DNA of 63,248 nucleotides from Frankia sp. AgB1.9. Lineage in GTDB: Bacteria > Actinomycetota > Actinomycetes > Frankiales > Frankiaceae. Below are positions 17,312 to 25,390 of the stretch, piece after piece. The notes beneath the pieces are model-generated. The model made no database searches. It saw only the letters and a list, made by a program, of their open reading frames with translations, and was not told the DNA's origin. Location of the stretch: contig NZ_JADWYX010000052.1 in assembly GCF_016786355.1 (NCBI RefSeq), positions 1-63,248 of the forward strand, written 5' to 3'. Position 1 is the first letter of the stretch; every line of letters starts with the position of its first letter. A program made the translations under genes and the position numbers.

Positions 17312-18571
17312 TCAGGTGGCGGGCGAGACGGTCTTACCGGCGACCAGCTCGCCGCAGACCGGATCCGCGCCCTTGACGAGCGTGAACTTGCCGGCTTCGA
17401 GCTTCGTGACCCACGTGCAGTTGTCCGGGCCGGCCACGACGTTCGTCCGGTCGTTGATGTCGACCTTGTGGCCGCCGAAGAGGCCCATCGCGTCCCAGTC
17501 ATGGATGTTCGACAGGGCACTGATCAGCGACGCCTGAGTCGGAGTCGCGCCGGCGGCCTTCAGGGCCCGGACCAGCAGGCCGACCGAGGCATAGCCGTTG
17601 TAGGACGCGTACGTCGGCGCGGTGGTGATCTTCGCGCTCGCGAAGTCGGCCGCGAGCTGCTTCGTCGCGGCGGTCTTCATCTCGACGGGCTCGTAGCCGA
17701 GCGTGAAATAGACACCCTCGGCCTGGTTCAGCGCGCCCGGGCCAGCCTGCAGCAGGTCACCGCCGTACCCGGTCGGCAGGAACGCGGCCTTGAGGCTCAC
17801 CCCCTGGTCACGCAGGCCCTTGATAAGGGAGAACGCGGTGCTCGGGTCCACGGCGGGGTAGATCCCGTCGATGCCGGCCGCCTTCATCGCCAGCACTTCG
17901 GGGCCCACGTCGGTGCTACCGAAGGGGAACTTGGCGTTCAGGTAACCGGCCTTGACGCCCGACACCTGCGCCGACAGCGCGGAGGAGCTGGCCGACTCCG
18001 AGGAGACCGGCGAGGCGCCGTATCCGAGCGCGGCCAGGTTGGTGACGCCCAGCTGGCCGAGGAGCTTGCCGAAGGTCGTGGCCACCTTCGTCTGCTGGAG
18101 CGCGCCGGTAACCCCGAACATGTTCTTCGAGGTGGTCCACTCCGGCCCGTCGGAGGCACCGCCGATGACGGGCACGTTGTGCGCGGTCAGGTAGTTCGAG
18201 GTCGTCAGGAGAAGGGCCGACTGGGCCAGCACCGCCAGCACGTGGTCCCGGGTGACGAGCTTCTGAGCGGCCGTGAGGGCCGTCGTCGGGTTCGTCGCGG
18301 TATCCGCGACGACAATTTTGATCGTGTAGCCGTTGCGGGACGCAAGGTACGTCCCCGCCTTGACACCGTCGACGAACGTCTTGCTTCCCGACGCCGCCGG
18401 GCCGGTGAGGTCGGCGAGTACGCCGATCGTCACTGTTCTGTTGGCTGTGCTCTGCGTGCCTGTGCCGCCCCCGCCGATCGATGAGCCGCAGCCAGCGGCC
18501 AGCAGCACCGTCGCGGTCGCCAAGGCGCCCAACGCGATGCGTCGCGTACGGATCATTGCCTCCCAATCCAT
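17312..18571 (-). CDS. Branched-chain amino acid-type ABC transporter substrate-binding lipoprotein
   Basis: A 419-residue periplasmic-binding-protein-like type I receptor. The N-terminus has a lipoprotein signal (IRTRR, hydrophobic stretch, lipobox LAAGC), so it is exported and lipid-anchored. The mature part starts TVTIGVLADLTGPAASG, the usual opening of LivK-like receptors, followed by KTFVDGVKAGTYLASRNG. Two starts are possible: ATG 18571 or ATG 18556; a GGGAGG overlaps the space just before the second. No permease or ATPase genes are adjacent, so it is an orphan receptor. It is divergent from a second receptor gene of the same superfamily across a 665-bp spacer. Confidence 0.9.
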   Translation of the reverse strand: MDWEAMIRTRRIALGALATATVLLAAGCGSSIGGGGTGTQSTANRTVTIGVLADLTGPAASGSKTFVDGVKAGTYLASRNGYTIKIVVADTATNPTTALTAAQKLVTRDHVLAVLAQSALLLTTSNYLTAHNVPVIGGASDGPEWTTSKNMFGVTGALQQTKVATTFGKLLGQLGVTNLAALGYGASPVSSESASSSALSAQVSGVKAGYLNAKFPFGSTDVGPEVLAMKAAGIDGIYPAVDPSTAFSLIKGLRDQGVSLKAAFLPTGYGGDLLQAGPGALNQAEGVYFTLGYEPVEMKTAATKQLAADFASAKITTAPTYASYNGYASVGLLVRALKAAGATPTQASLISALSNIHDWDAMGLFGGHKVDINDRTNVVAGPDNCTWVTKLEAGKFTLVKGADPVCGELVAGKTVSPAT

Positions 18572-19236
18572 TTTGATTGCAAGCGTCGACAATGGATGTG
18601 ACCGCGCCGTGCTAGGGCGCCTCAACCCATGGCCTTGGGTTCTCCCCGCTTGCCGGTCTGTCTCGCACCGCGAGCTGTCGGTTGTCGGCAAGAATTGCGT
18701 CCGAACGCCGCTGGAAGGCCCGTTTGATGCAAGACGGCCGGGTTGAATTCAACATCGACAGCCGATTGCATGTTAGCCAGGGCACCGGGTCCCGTAGCGG
18801 CAGGGTCCGTTGAGCCGCAGGAGCCCGGCCGGGTGACCGGCCCGCCGCTTCCCTCGCCGTCCAGGCCATGGACCAGCGGCGCCGTCCGAATCCGCGGCGG
18901 CGTGTCGCCGGCCACAGGAATCCGTTGACGGCTCCCGAACGGCCGCGGCTTTGTGTTCCCGACCACAGGAGTCGGTTCTCAAAACACGGCCAACAATCAG
19001 GCCTGGTGTGTCGTGCGCCACAGGAATCCTGGGGGCGGGGGGTAGGAGGTCCCGGGCCGATCCGCCGGGCAACACGCAAGTCGACACGCTTCGATTTCCC
19101 CTGGTTACCGGGTGAGCAGCGGGTCGCCCTTAGCGCAGGGGCAGCCCGGAGCGTCTCGCCAGGCTGTGATACTGCTGAGGATCACAAATGCCGGCAGCGA
19201 AATTCATTCTTCACGCGATGACGAGGGAGCCCGGGA
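18572..19236. other. Divergent spacer between two orphan substrate-binding protein genes
   Basis: A 665-bp region with no credible gene. It must hold both promoters. Three imperfect repeats of 51-55 bp period occur at 18912, 18963 and 19018, each centred on CCACAGGA(A/G)TC. Short antisense frames through this DNA lack codon bias and homology. Confidence 0.6.
18912..19029. repeat. Three CCACAGGA-centred repeats
   Basis: CCACAGGAATCC (18912), CCACAGGAGTCG (18963) and CCACAGGAATCC (19018) recur at 51 and 55 bp intervals, each preceded at similar distance by a TGT-containing segment. About five helical turns separate the copies, so a regulator bound at each would lie on about the same DNA face. 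They precede the rightward receptor gene by roughly 200-300 bp. Confidence 0.55.
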
Positions 19237-20592
19237 GTGACGAGACACGGTCCCGCGACCAAGGCCGGGTCGCCGGCGGCGCCGCGCGAAGCGGCCCACA
19301 GCGGGGCGCCGCGAGCCGCGGCCCGCGACCGCCTGCGGGCCCGTACGGCCGCCTCGGCCGCCCTCCTGGTCGTCGCGTCGACCATGGTCGCCTGCGGTTC
19401 CGGATCGTCGCACTCGGCGGGGCCCAACGCGTCGTGCCCGGCCGGAATACCCGGCGTAACGCCCAATTCAATCAAGATTGGGCTCGTCCTGCCGGACACC
19501 GGTGGCCCGGTCGCTGAAGCCTTCCGGCCGGCGCGCGGCGCGGTGGACGCCCGCATCGCCAAGCAGAACGCCGCCGGCGGGGTGAACGGCCGCCAGATCG
19601 ATGTCACGTGGCAGGACGACGAGGGAGACGCGGGCGTCTTCACGCACGCCGTGCAGACCCTCGTCCAGACCGACCAGGTCTTCGGCCTGATCGCGCAGAC
19701 GGTCAACCTCACCGACCAGTCCGCGAGCTGGCTCCAGCAGGCCGGGGTGCCGGTCACCGGCCTGCCCACCAGCCCCATCTGGAGCAACTACAGCAACGTC
19801 TTCCACCTCGGCTCCCTGTTCAACAAGGGCGGCGCGGTCGACACCTACGGCCGGTACATCAAGGCTCAGGGCGGCACCAAGGCCCTCATCGTGATCGACC
19901 CGAGCGCGCCCACCTCGGCGAACCTCGCCGACCAGATGGCCCCGAGCCTGCGCAGCCAGGGGATCACCGTGGTGGGGCAGACGTCCTACTCGGAGAACTC
20001 GTCCAACCCGGCCAAGGTGGCGACGCAGCTTCGCCAGGAGGGAGCCGACACCCTGGTCGGCGCGGTTCAGGCCGACGCCTTCATCGACATCTACGCCGCG
20101 GCCCGGGCCGCCAACGTGAACCTCAAGGTCGCCCTCAGCTCCAGCGACTACGGCCCCGCCCAGATCAAGCAGCGGGGCAAGGCGATGGCCGGCATGTCGA
20201 TGACGATGGCCTTCCAGTCGTACACGTCGAACTCGCCGGCCATCAAGGCGTACCAGGAAGCCATGACCACCTACTCCCCCGAGACCGAGAGCCCCTTCGA
20301 CGACCTCGCGATCGTCTCCTACGCGGCGGCCGACGAGATGATCAAGGGCCTGGAGCTGGCCGGGGCCTGCCCCACGAGGCAGTCGTTCATCACCAACCTG
20401 CGGAAGGTCACCAGCTACGACGCCGGCGGTCTGCTCGCCCCGACGAACCTGAGCAAGCCGCACGACCCCGTCTCCTGCTTCAACTTCCTCAAGGTGAGCG
20501 CGTCAGGCGACAGTTTCGCGACGGTGCCGGGCAACAGCCCGAGCGGCTTCTGGTGCGGCGACCCGGTGCCCGCCTCGGCCTCCGGCTCCTAG
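19237..20592 (+). CDS. ABC transporter substrate-binding lipoprotein (LivK-like)
   Basis: A 451-residue receptor of the branched-chain amino acid-binding superfamily. A long, Arg/Ala-rich N-terminus precedes the hydrophobic signal (TAASAALLVVASTMVAC), giving a lipobox-like VAC at about residue 52; the true start may therefore lie downstream of the annotated GTG 19237. The mature part has SIKIGLVLPDTGG and later VNGRQIDVTWQDDEGD, typical of the family. No transporter genes follow. It is divergent from the receptor at 17312-18571, but the two proteins differ well beyond allelic level. A REP-like palindrome separates it from the convergent TetR gene. Confidence 0.9.
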   Translation: MTRHGPATKAGSPAAPREAAHSGAPRAAARDRLRARTAASAALLVVASTMVACGSGSSHSAGPNASCPAGIPGVTPNSIKIGLVLPDTGGPVAEAFRPARGAVDARIAKQNAAGGVNGRQIDVTWQDDEGDAGVFTHAVQTLVQTDQVFGLIAQTVNLTDQSASWLQQAGVPVTGLPTSPIWSNYSNVFHLGSLFNKGGAVDTYGRYIKAQGGTKALIVIDPSAPTSANLADQMAPSLRSQGITVVGQTSYSENSSNPAKVATQLRQEGADTLVGAVQADAFIDIYAAARAANVNLKVALSSSDYGPAQIKQRGKAMAGMSMTMAFQSYTSNSPAIKAYQEAMTTYSPETESPFDDLAIVSYAAADEMIKGLELAGACPTRQSFITNLRKVTSYDAGGLLAPTNLSKPHDPVSCFNFLKVSASGDSFATVPGNSPSGFWCGDPVPASASGS

Positions 20593-20627
20593 AAGGCTCG
20601 GCCTTCGTCGCGGGCCGCCGCACCCGT

Positions 20628-20709
20628 CATGATCGCCGTTTGGGCCCTGGGGTGGTCGTGGAAACGTCCCCGATACGACCACCTCAGGGCCAAAACCGCG
20701 ATCAAGGCC
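20628..20709. repeat. REP-like palindrome, copy 2
   Basis: The arms at about 20628-20660 and 20676-20709 are inverted copies with the same core as copy 1 at 10229-10322 (GATCGC-n-GTTT-n-GGCCCT then GGTGGTCG). As with copy 1, it lies just past the stop of a rightward gene and before the stop of a leftward gene. Two copies in the same context support a dispersed family used or tolerated as a bidirectional terminator. Confidence 0.85.
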
Positions 20710-20746
20710 GACGCAGCGGATGGCCGAGCAGGGCGCGTGCCACGCC

Positions 20747-21400
20747 TCAGCGGGTGAGGCCGTCGATGACGAGGCCGAGGGCGTTGATCATCTCCGTTCG
20801 GGCGGTCTCGGTGTCGGGGGCGCGGGCGATGTAGAGGGCCGCCTCGTCGCTGGCGCCCATGAGGACGTGGGCGAGCGGGTCGACCGGTTGGCGCCGGATG
20901 CGGCCGATCTCCATCCCCCAGACGAGCACGTCCCTCACCAGGCCGAAGACGTGGCGTTGGCACAGCTCGCGCCATTCGGCCCAGCCCAGCACCGACGGAC
21001 CGTCGAGCAGGACTATCCGGTGGACCTCCGGCTCGACGCAGATCCGCAGCCAGGTCTGGGCGGCCAGCCGCATCGCCTCGATCGGGTCGGTCGAGCCCGC
21101 GGCGGCGACCTCGTCCGCGATGCGGGCCGCCACGTCCGCCTCGACGGCCTCGACCACCGCGGCGAACAGGGCGGTCTTGTCGGTGAACTGGTGGTAGAGC
21201 GCTCCCCTGCTCACCCCCGCGGCCGTCACGATCGACTCCGTCGCGACCGCGGCGAAACCCTCCGCGGCGAACAGTCGCCGGCCGGCGGCGACCAGGGCCG
21301 CTCGGGTCGTGGCTGAACGATCCACCTGACGGCGCCGCGGCGGCGTCGTCGGTTCTGGGCTGGGCAACGAGGGCACAGCCTGATTCTCCTCCGCCGTCAC
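20747..21400 (-). CDS. TetR family transcriptional regulator
   Basis: A 217-residue repressor. After a Pro-rich N-terminal tail, the helix-turn-helix reads VATESIVTAAGVSRGALYHQF. The ligand domain contains ARIADEVAAAG and VLLDGPSVLGW, a pattern seen in actinobacterial TetR proteins. It is divergent from an alpha/beta hydrolase gene, with a 21-bp palindrome in the gap, and the hydrolase gene is the likely target. Confidence 0.92.
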   Translation of the reverse strand: MTAEENQAVPSLPSPEPTTPPRRRQVDRSATTRAALVAAGRRLFAAEGFAAVATESIVTAAGVSRGALYHQFTDKTALFAAVVEAVEADVAARIADEVAAAGSTDPIEAMRLAAQTWLRICVEPEVHRIVLLDGPSVLGWAEWRELCQRHVFGLVRDVLVWGMEIGRIRRQPVDPLAHVLMGASDEAALYIARAPDTETARTEMINALGLVIDGLTR

Positions 21401-21409
21401 CGTTGTTTT

Positions 21410-21430
21410 ACATACAGTCTGTCGGTATGT
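21410..21430. promoter_or_regulatory. TetR operator before the alpha/beta hydrolase gene
   Basis: ACATAC, nine bases, GTATGT. Such ACATAC/GTATGT arms are a common TetR operator form. It lies ten bases from the TetR start and nine bases before the preferred hydrolase start, so binding would block both genes. Confidence 0.8.
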
Positions 21431-21438
21431 TTCTCCGC

Positions 21439-22290
21439 ATGGAAGCCTCAGCGCTCAGCGAAGTGATCGAACTGCCCCAGGGTCGGATCCGGTGCCGAGC
21501 GGCGGGCCCGGCGGCGTCGGAGCGGCCGTCGGTGGTGTTCGTGCACGGAGTGCTCGTGGACGGCGAGCTGTGGACCCCCGTCGCCGACCTGCTCGCCCAG
21601 CACGGCGTGCGCAGCTACGCCCCGACCCTGCCGATGGGTGCCCATCAGACGCCGATGGACGCCGACGCCGACCTCACCCCGCGAGGCGTCGCCCGGCTGG
21701 TGCTCGACCTGATCGCCGCGCTCGACCTTCGGGACGTCACCCTCGTCGGGAACGACACCGGCGGAGCGATCACCCAGTTCGTGCTCGACACCGACCCGGA
21801 TCGCATCGGCCGGGTCGTGCTCACCAACTGCGACGCCTTCGACGCCTTTCCCCCGCCGCCCCTGACGCTGCTCGTGCGCGCCCTGCGCCACCCGGGCATC
21901 GTCGCGGCGATGGTCCCCGGCCTGCGGTCCACCCGGCTGCGGCACGGGCCGCTCGGCTTCGGGCCGCTTTCGAACGGGCCCCTCGACCCCGCGTTGACCG
22001 GCGCCTGGGTCAGGCCGCTGGGCGACGCGAGGATCCGCCGCGACCTGGCCAAGCTGGCCCGCGGCATCGACCCGGAGGACCTGCTCGACGTCTCGACCCG
22101 CCTGGAGAAGCTGGGCAGGCCGGTCCACGTCCTCTGGGGCGACGACGACCGCTATTTCGACGTCGAGCTGGGCCGGCGGCTCGCCGACGCCTTCACCGAC
22201 GCGACCTTCGAGACCGTCGCCGGAGGACGCACCTTCCTCCCCCTCGACCATCCCGACCGCGTGGCCGCCGTCATCCTCGCGGCAGCCTGA
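21439..22290 (+). CDS. Alpha/beta hydrolase with Asp in the nucleophile position
   Basis: A 283-residue alpha/beta-fold hydrolase. The oxyanion region reads VVFVHGVLVDGELW. The nucleophile elbow is VGNDTGGAI, with Asp instead of Ser, as in haloalkane dehalogenases and epoxide hydrolases. The acid is probably in LWGDDDRYF and the catalytic His in FLPLDHPDRV. An earlier ATG (21427) overlaps the operator, so ATG 21439 is preferred. Expression is probably released when the divergent TetR protein binds its ligand. Dehalogenase, epoxide hydrolase or another Asp-type hydrolase are all possible. Confidence 0.87.
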   Translation: MEASALSEVIELPQGRIRCRAAGPAASERPSVVFVHGVLVDGELWTPVADLLAQHGVRSYAPTLPMGAHQTPMDADADLTPRGVARLVLDLIAALDLRDVTLVGNDTGGAITQFVLDTDPDRIGRVVLTNCDAFDAFPPPPLTLLVRALRHPGIVAAMVPGLRSTRLRHGPLGFGPLSNGPLDPALTGAWVRPLGDARIRRDLAKLARGIDPEDLLDVSTRLEKLGRPVHVLWGDDDRYFDVELGRRLADAFTDATFETVAGGRTFLPLDHPDRVAAVILAAA

Positions 22291-22307
22291 CCCTCGAGGC
22301 GCGGGCC

Positions 22308-23024
22308 CTAGTCCAGCGCCGCCGGGAAATAACGGGTGGGCGGCTTCCCAGGACTCACGACGAGCTCGGTCCCGGGTGCACCGTCCCGCAGCAGCCCGAC
22401 AATCGCCGCCGCGACGTCGTCGGCCCCGAGCATCGGGATACCGGCAGCCTGGAAACGATCGCGCGCCGGCTCGGTCAACGGGGTGTCGACCAGCCCGGGG
22501 CACACCGCACTAATCCGAATACTCTCCCGGGACAGCGGCCCTGCCAGGGCTCGGACCAGGCCGATAACCGCGTGCTTGGTCATCGTGTAGATCGGGTCCT
22601 GCTCGATACCGCGCAAAGCGGCATGCGACGCGGTGACCACGATCGAACCGCCGCCGCCCGCGCGCATCACCGGCAGCCCGGCACGCAACCCATAGACGAC
22701 CGAATGTTGGTTGACCCCCACGACGGCCTGATAGCGGCCAAGGTCCAGCGTGGCCGGATCCTTGTCGACCGAGTTGATTCCCGCGTTCAGGACGAGCAGG
22801 TCCAACCGCCCGCCGGCCGCGGCGACCATCCGCTCGGACAGTTCCGGGTCGGCCAGGTCACCAACGACCGCTTCCCCACCGATCGAGGCGGCCACCTGCT
22901 CGACCTCGGGCTTGCGGTCGACCAGGACGCAGCGGACCCCGCCGGCGGCCAGCCGCCGGGCGACCGCCGCACCGATACCGCCCGCAGCCCCCGTGACAAC
23001 CGCGACCTCACCCATCCACCCCAC
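22308..23024 (-). CDS. Short-chain dehydrogenase/reductase
   Basis: A 238-residue classical SDR. The cofactor motif is TGAAGGIG near residue 11, the structural NAG is in LVLNAGIN, the catalytic Ser is in VVTASHAAL and the Tyr/Lys pair is in YTMTKHA, so the active site is complete. The charge after the second strand (VLVDRK) suggests NAD as cofactor. It is convergent with the hydrolase gene 18 bp away and has no obvious operon partner; the substrate is unknown. Confidence 0.93.
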   Translation of the reverse strand: MGWMGEVAVVTGAAGGIGAAVARRLAAGGVRCVLVDRKPEVEQVAASIGGEAVVGDLADPELSERMVAAAGGRLDLLVLNAGINSVDKDPATLDLGRYQAVVGVNQHSVVYGLRAGLPVMRAGGGGSIVVTASHAALRGIEQDPIYTMTKHAVIGLVRALAGPLSRESIRISAVCPGLVDTPLTEPARDRFQAAGIPMLGADDVAAAIVGLLRDGAPGTELVVSPGKPPTRYFPAALD

Positions 23025-23209
23025 CCGCTCCGTCTTGTCCGCTACGACCGCTGGCAGGTTACGTCCATATCAGGGCGCCATACCCGGCGTTCGAGGCTCC
23101 ACTGGCTACGCCGGCCAGCGGAGGTCGGCCCGGCGCAGTGCGACGCCGCTCCTCCCGGGCAAGGAGTGGCCGCCGGCTTCGTAGACTTCGAGGGACCTGT
23201 CACCGGCTG

Positions 23210-24421
23210 ATGAGGGCCCCCGCCGTGCGCGCGCTGCTGCTAGAGAACGTCCACCAGGATGCCGCGACGATCCTCGGGACCGCCGGGGTCGACGTCGAGA
23301 CGATCGATCGGGCCTTGGACCCGCAGGCGCTGATCGCGGCGCTGGATGGCGTCCAGCTGCTGGGGATCCGGTCGAAGACCGAGGTCACCGAGGCGGTGTT
23401 CGACGAGGCGCCGGACCTGCTCGCCATCGGCGCGTTCTGCATCGGTACCAACCAGATCGATCTCGCCGCCGCCCGTGAGCGCGGCGTCGCCGTGTTCAAC
23501 GCCCCGTTCTCCAACACCCGCAGCGTGGTCGAGCTCGCGCTCGCGGAGATCATCGCGTTGACGCGGCGGTTGATCCCGAAGAACACCGGCATGCACGCGG
23601 GCGTGTGGGACAAGTCTGCCGAGGCGGCCCACGAGGTCCGCGGCCGGCGGCTGGGCATCGTCGGCTACGGCAACATCGGCGCGCAGCTGTCGGTGCTGGC
23701 CGAGGCGCTCGGCATGAGCGTGTACTTCTACGACACCGCCGACAAGCTGGCGCTCGGGAACGCGCGGCGCTGTGGCAGCCTCGACGAGCTGCTCGCGGTC
23801 GCGGACGTCGTGACCCTGCACGTGGATGGACGGGCCGGCAACAGCGGGATGTTCGGCGCCGAGCAGTTCGCCCGCATGCGGCCCGGCAGCCTGTTCCTCA
23901 ACCTCTCGCGCGGCTTCGTGGTGGACCATGCCGCGCTGCGGGCGCAGATCGAGAGCGGGGCGCTGGCGGGCGCGGCCGTCGACGTCTTCCCGCACGAGCC
24001 GGCCGGGCGCGGCGACGAGTTCCGCTCCGAGCTGCGCGACCTGCCGAACGTGATCCTCACGCCGCACATCGCGGGCTCGACCGAGGAGGCCCAGCAGGAC
24101 ATCGGCCGCTACGTCGCGGGCAAGCTGCGGGACTACCAGTTCGACGGCGGGACGGCCATGAGCGTCAACCTGCCGTACCTCTCGCTCCCGCCGCGACCGG
24201 GCGGGCGTCGGATCGCGCACCTGCACCGCAACGTGCCCGGCGTGCTCGCGAAGATCAACAGCCTGCTCGCGGAGCACAAGGTCAACATCGATGGCCAGCT
24301 CCTCGACACCCGCGGCGACTACGGGTACGTGCTGACCGACATCGGCGTCGACTATCCGGCGGCCGTCCTCGACTCGCTGGCCGCGATGCCGGAGACCGTC
24401 CGGGTAAGGCTGCTGGGTTGA
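23210..24421 (+). CDS. serA: D-3-phosphoglycerate dehydrogenase-like protein with ACT domain
   Basis: A 403-residue D-isomer-specific 2-hydroxyacid dehydrogenase. It fits the short E. coli-type SerA (about 410 residues), not the long type of about 530 residues usual in actinobacteria. Visible parts: N-terminal LLLENVHQDAATIL, Rossmann motif GIVGYGNIGAQ, catalytic Arg in LNLSRGFVVD, catalytic His in TPHIAGSTEEAQ, and a C-terminal ACT domain (HLHRNVPGVLAKINSLL) that in SerA senses serine. It likely oxidises 3-phosphoglycerate in the first step of serine synthesis. ATG 23210 is taken as start; GTG 23225 is an alternative. A second, long-type copy may exist elsewhere in the genome. Confidence 0.88.
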   Translation: MRAPAVRALLLENVHQDAATILGTAGVDVETIDRALDPQALIAALDGVQLLGIRSKTEVTEAVFDEAPDLLAIGAFCIGTNQIDLAAARERGVAVFNAPFSNTRSVVELALAEIIALTRRLIPKNTGMHAGVWDKSAEAAHEVRGRRLGIVGYGNIGAQLSVLAEALGMSVYFYDTADKLALGNARRCGSLDELLAVADVVTLHVDGRAGNSGMFGAEQFARMRPGSLFLNLSRGFVVDHAALRAQIESGALAGAAVDVFPHEPAGRGDEFRSELRDLPNVILTPHIAGSTEEAQQDIGRYVAGKLRDYQFDGGTAMSVNLPYLSLPPRPGGRRIAHLHRNVPGVLAKINSLLAEHKVNIDGQLLDTRGDYGYVLTDIGVDYPAAVLDSLAAMPETVRVRLLG

Positions 24422-24483
24422 GCTCGGCCCCTGCCGGACGCGATCCTGCTCAGCACCGCCCGGCCGACAGCCGCGGACTCGCC

Positions 24484-24519
24484 TTTGAGGGCCTGCTCAA
24501 TTTTGAGGGCCTGTTCAAA
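24484..24519. repeat. Two 17-bp tandem copies
   Basis: TTTGAGGGCCTGCTCAA and TTTGAGGGCCTGTTCAA follow each other directly just after the SerA-like gene. Each copy starts TTGA and ends TCAA, so each is weakly palindromic. The role is unclear; a transcription-ending element is possible. Confidence 0.6.
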
Positions 24520-24652
24520 CCGGGAGTCCTGCTCGATTCGGCCTGACACGGTCGAGTCCTCGGTTGGCGGGCGCCGCCGACCGAGCCGAGGACGGGCGGG
24601 CGTATGGTTGCGGCGGTAGCGCGCCCGCCGGCCGGCTTCGACCGTTGGAGAC

Positions 24653-25363
24653 ATGATTTTTCTGACGGGAGCCACGTCGGCCTTCGACGCCCCGTCCGCC
24701 CTTGAGGCTGGATCCGGCGAAATGGACCCGCGGGTGGACGTCAGGCTCCCCAAACCCACGATGATCGCGAGACACGGGCTGCCTCATCTCATCGAGGCGA
24801 CGATCATCCCCGCGGGTCTTTTTCTTATCGTTCTGCACTTTTCCAGCTTCACCTTCGCGGCGTTGGCGGCGCTGGCGTGGGAATTCGCCGCGGTGAGCCG
24901 GCGGGTGGCCGCCAAGCAGCGCATCCCGGCACTGCTCGTGTTGTCCTCGGTCGGGCTGACCGTGCGCACCGTGGTGGCGATCATAAGCGGCAGCGCCTTC
25001 ATCTACTTTCTTCAGCCCGTCATCGTCGCGGGAGTGGTGGGAATGATGTTCCTGCTGTCCGCCCTTTCGCCGCGGCCGCTGGTTCACCGGCTGGCCCGCG
25101 ACTTCTGCCCGCTGCCTCCCGGCGTGACGGCCCTGCCCGGAGTGCGGAAACTGTTTCTCGGGCTCACCCTCCTGTGGGCGGCGGTCAACCTCGGGAACTC
25201 CGCTTTCACATACTGGCTGCTGACCTCCCAGACGACCGACGTCTTCGTCGCCGTCCGCGGGATCACCGGCACCGCCCTGCCCGTCGTGGCCACGCTGATC
25301 ACTGTCGCCTGGTCGTGGCGCGTCGCCGGCCGGGAAGGCCTCCGGGCAGCCCGCACGGCCTGA
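24653..25363 (+). CDS. VC0807-like integral membrane protein
   Basis: A 236-residue membrane protein with about six hydrophobic segments (for example AGLFLIVLHFSSFTFAALAAL, ALLVLSSVGLTVRTVVAIISG, IVAGVVGMMFLLSAL, LFLGLTLLWAAVNLG and ALPVVATLITVAWSW). The layout resembles the VC0807 family of unknown function found in many actinobacteria. The ATG follows TTGGAGAC; ATG 24722 is an alternative start. It is convergent with a YihY-type gene. No transport motif is evident. Confidence 0.75.
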   Translation: MIFLTGATSAFDAPSALEAGSGEMDPRVDVRLPKPTMIARHGLPHLIEATIIPAGLFLIVLHFSSFTFAALAALAWEFAAVSRRVAAKQRIPALLVLSSVGLTVRTVVAIISGSAFIYFLQPVIVAGVVGMMFLLSALSPRPLVHRLARDFCPLPPGVTALPGVRKLFLGLTLLWAAVNLGNSAFTYWLLTSQTTDVFVAVRGITGTALPVVATLITVAWSWRVAGREGLRAARTA

Positions 25364-25390
25364 TCTCTGACAGCTCGCGGCCGTCGATAC

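Noticed and set aside
18912..19029. CRISPR array
   Set aside because: The conserved core is only about eight to twelve bases, spacing is uneven, and no cas gene is near.
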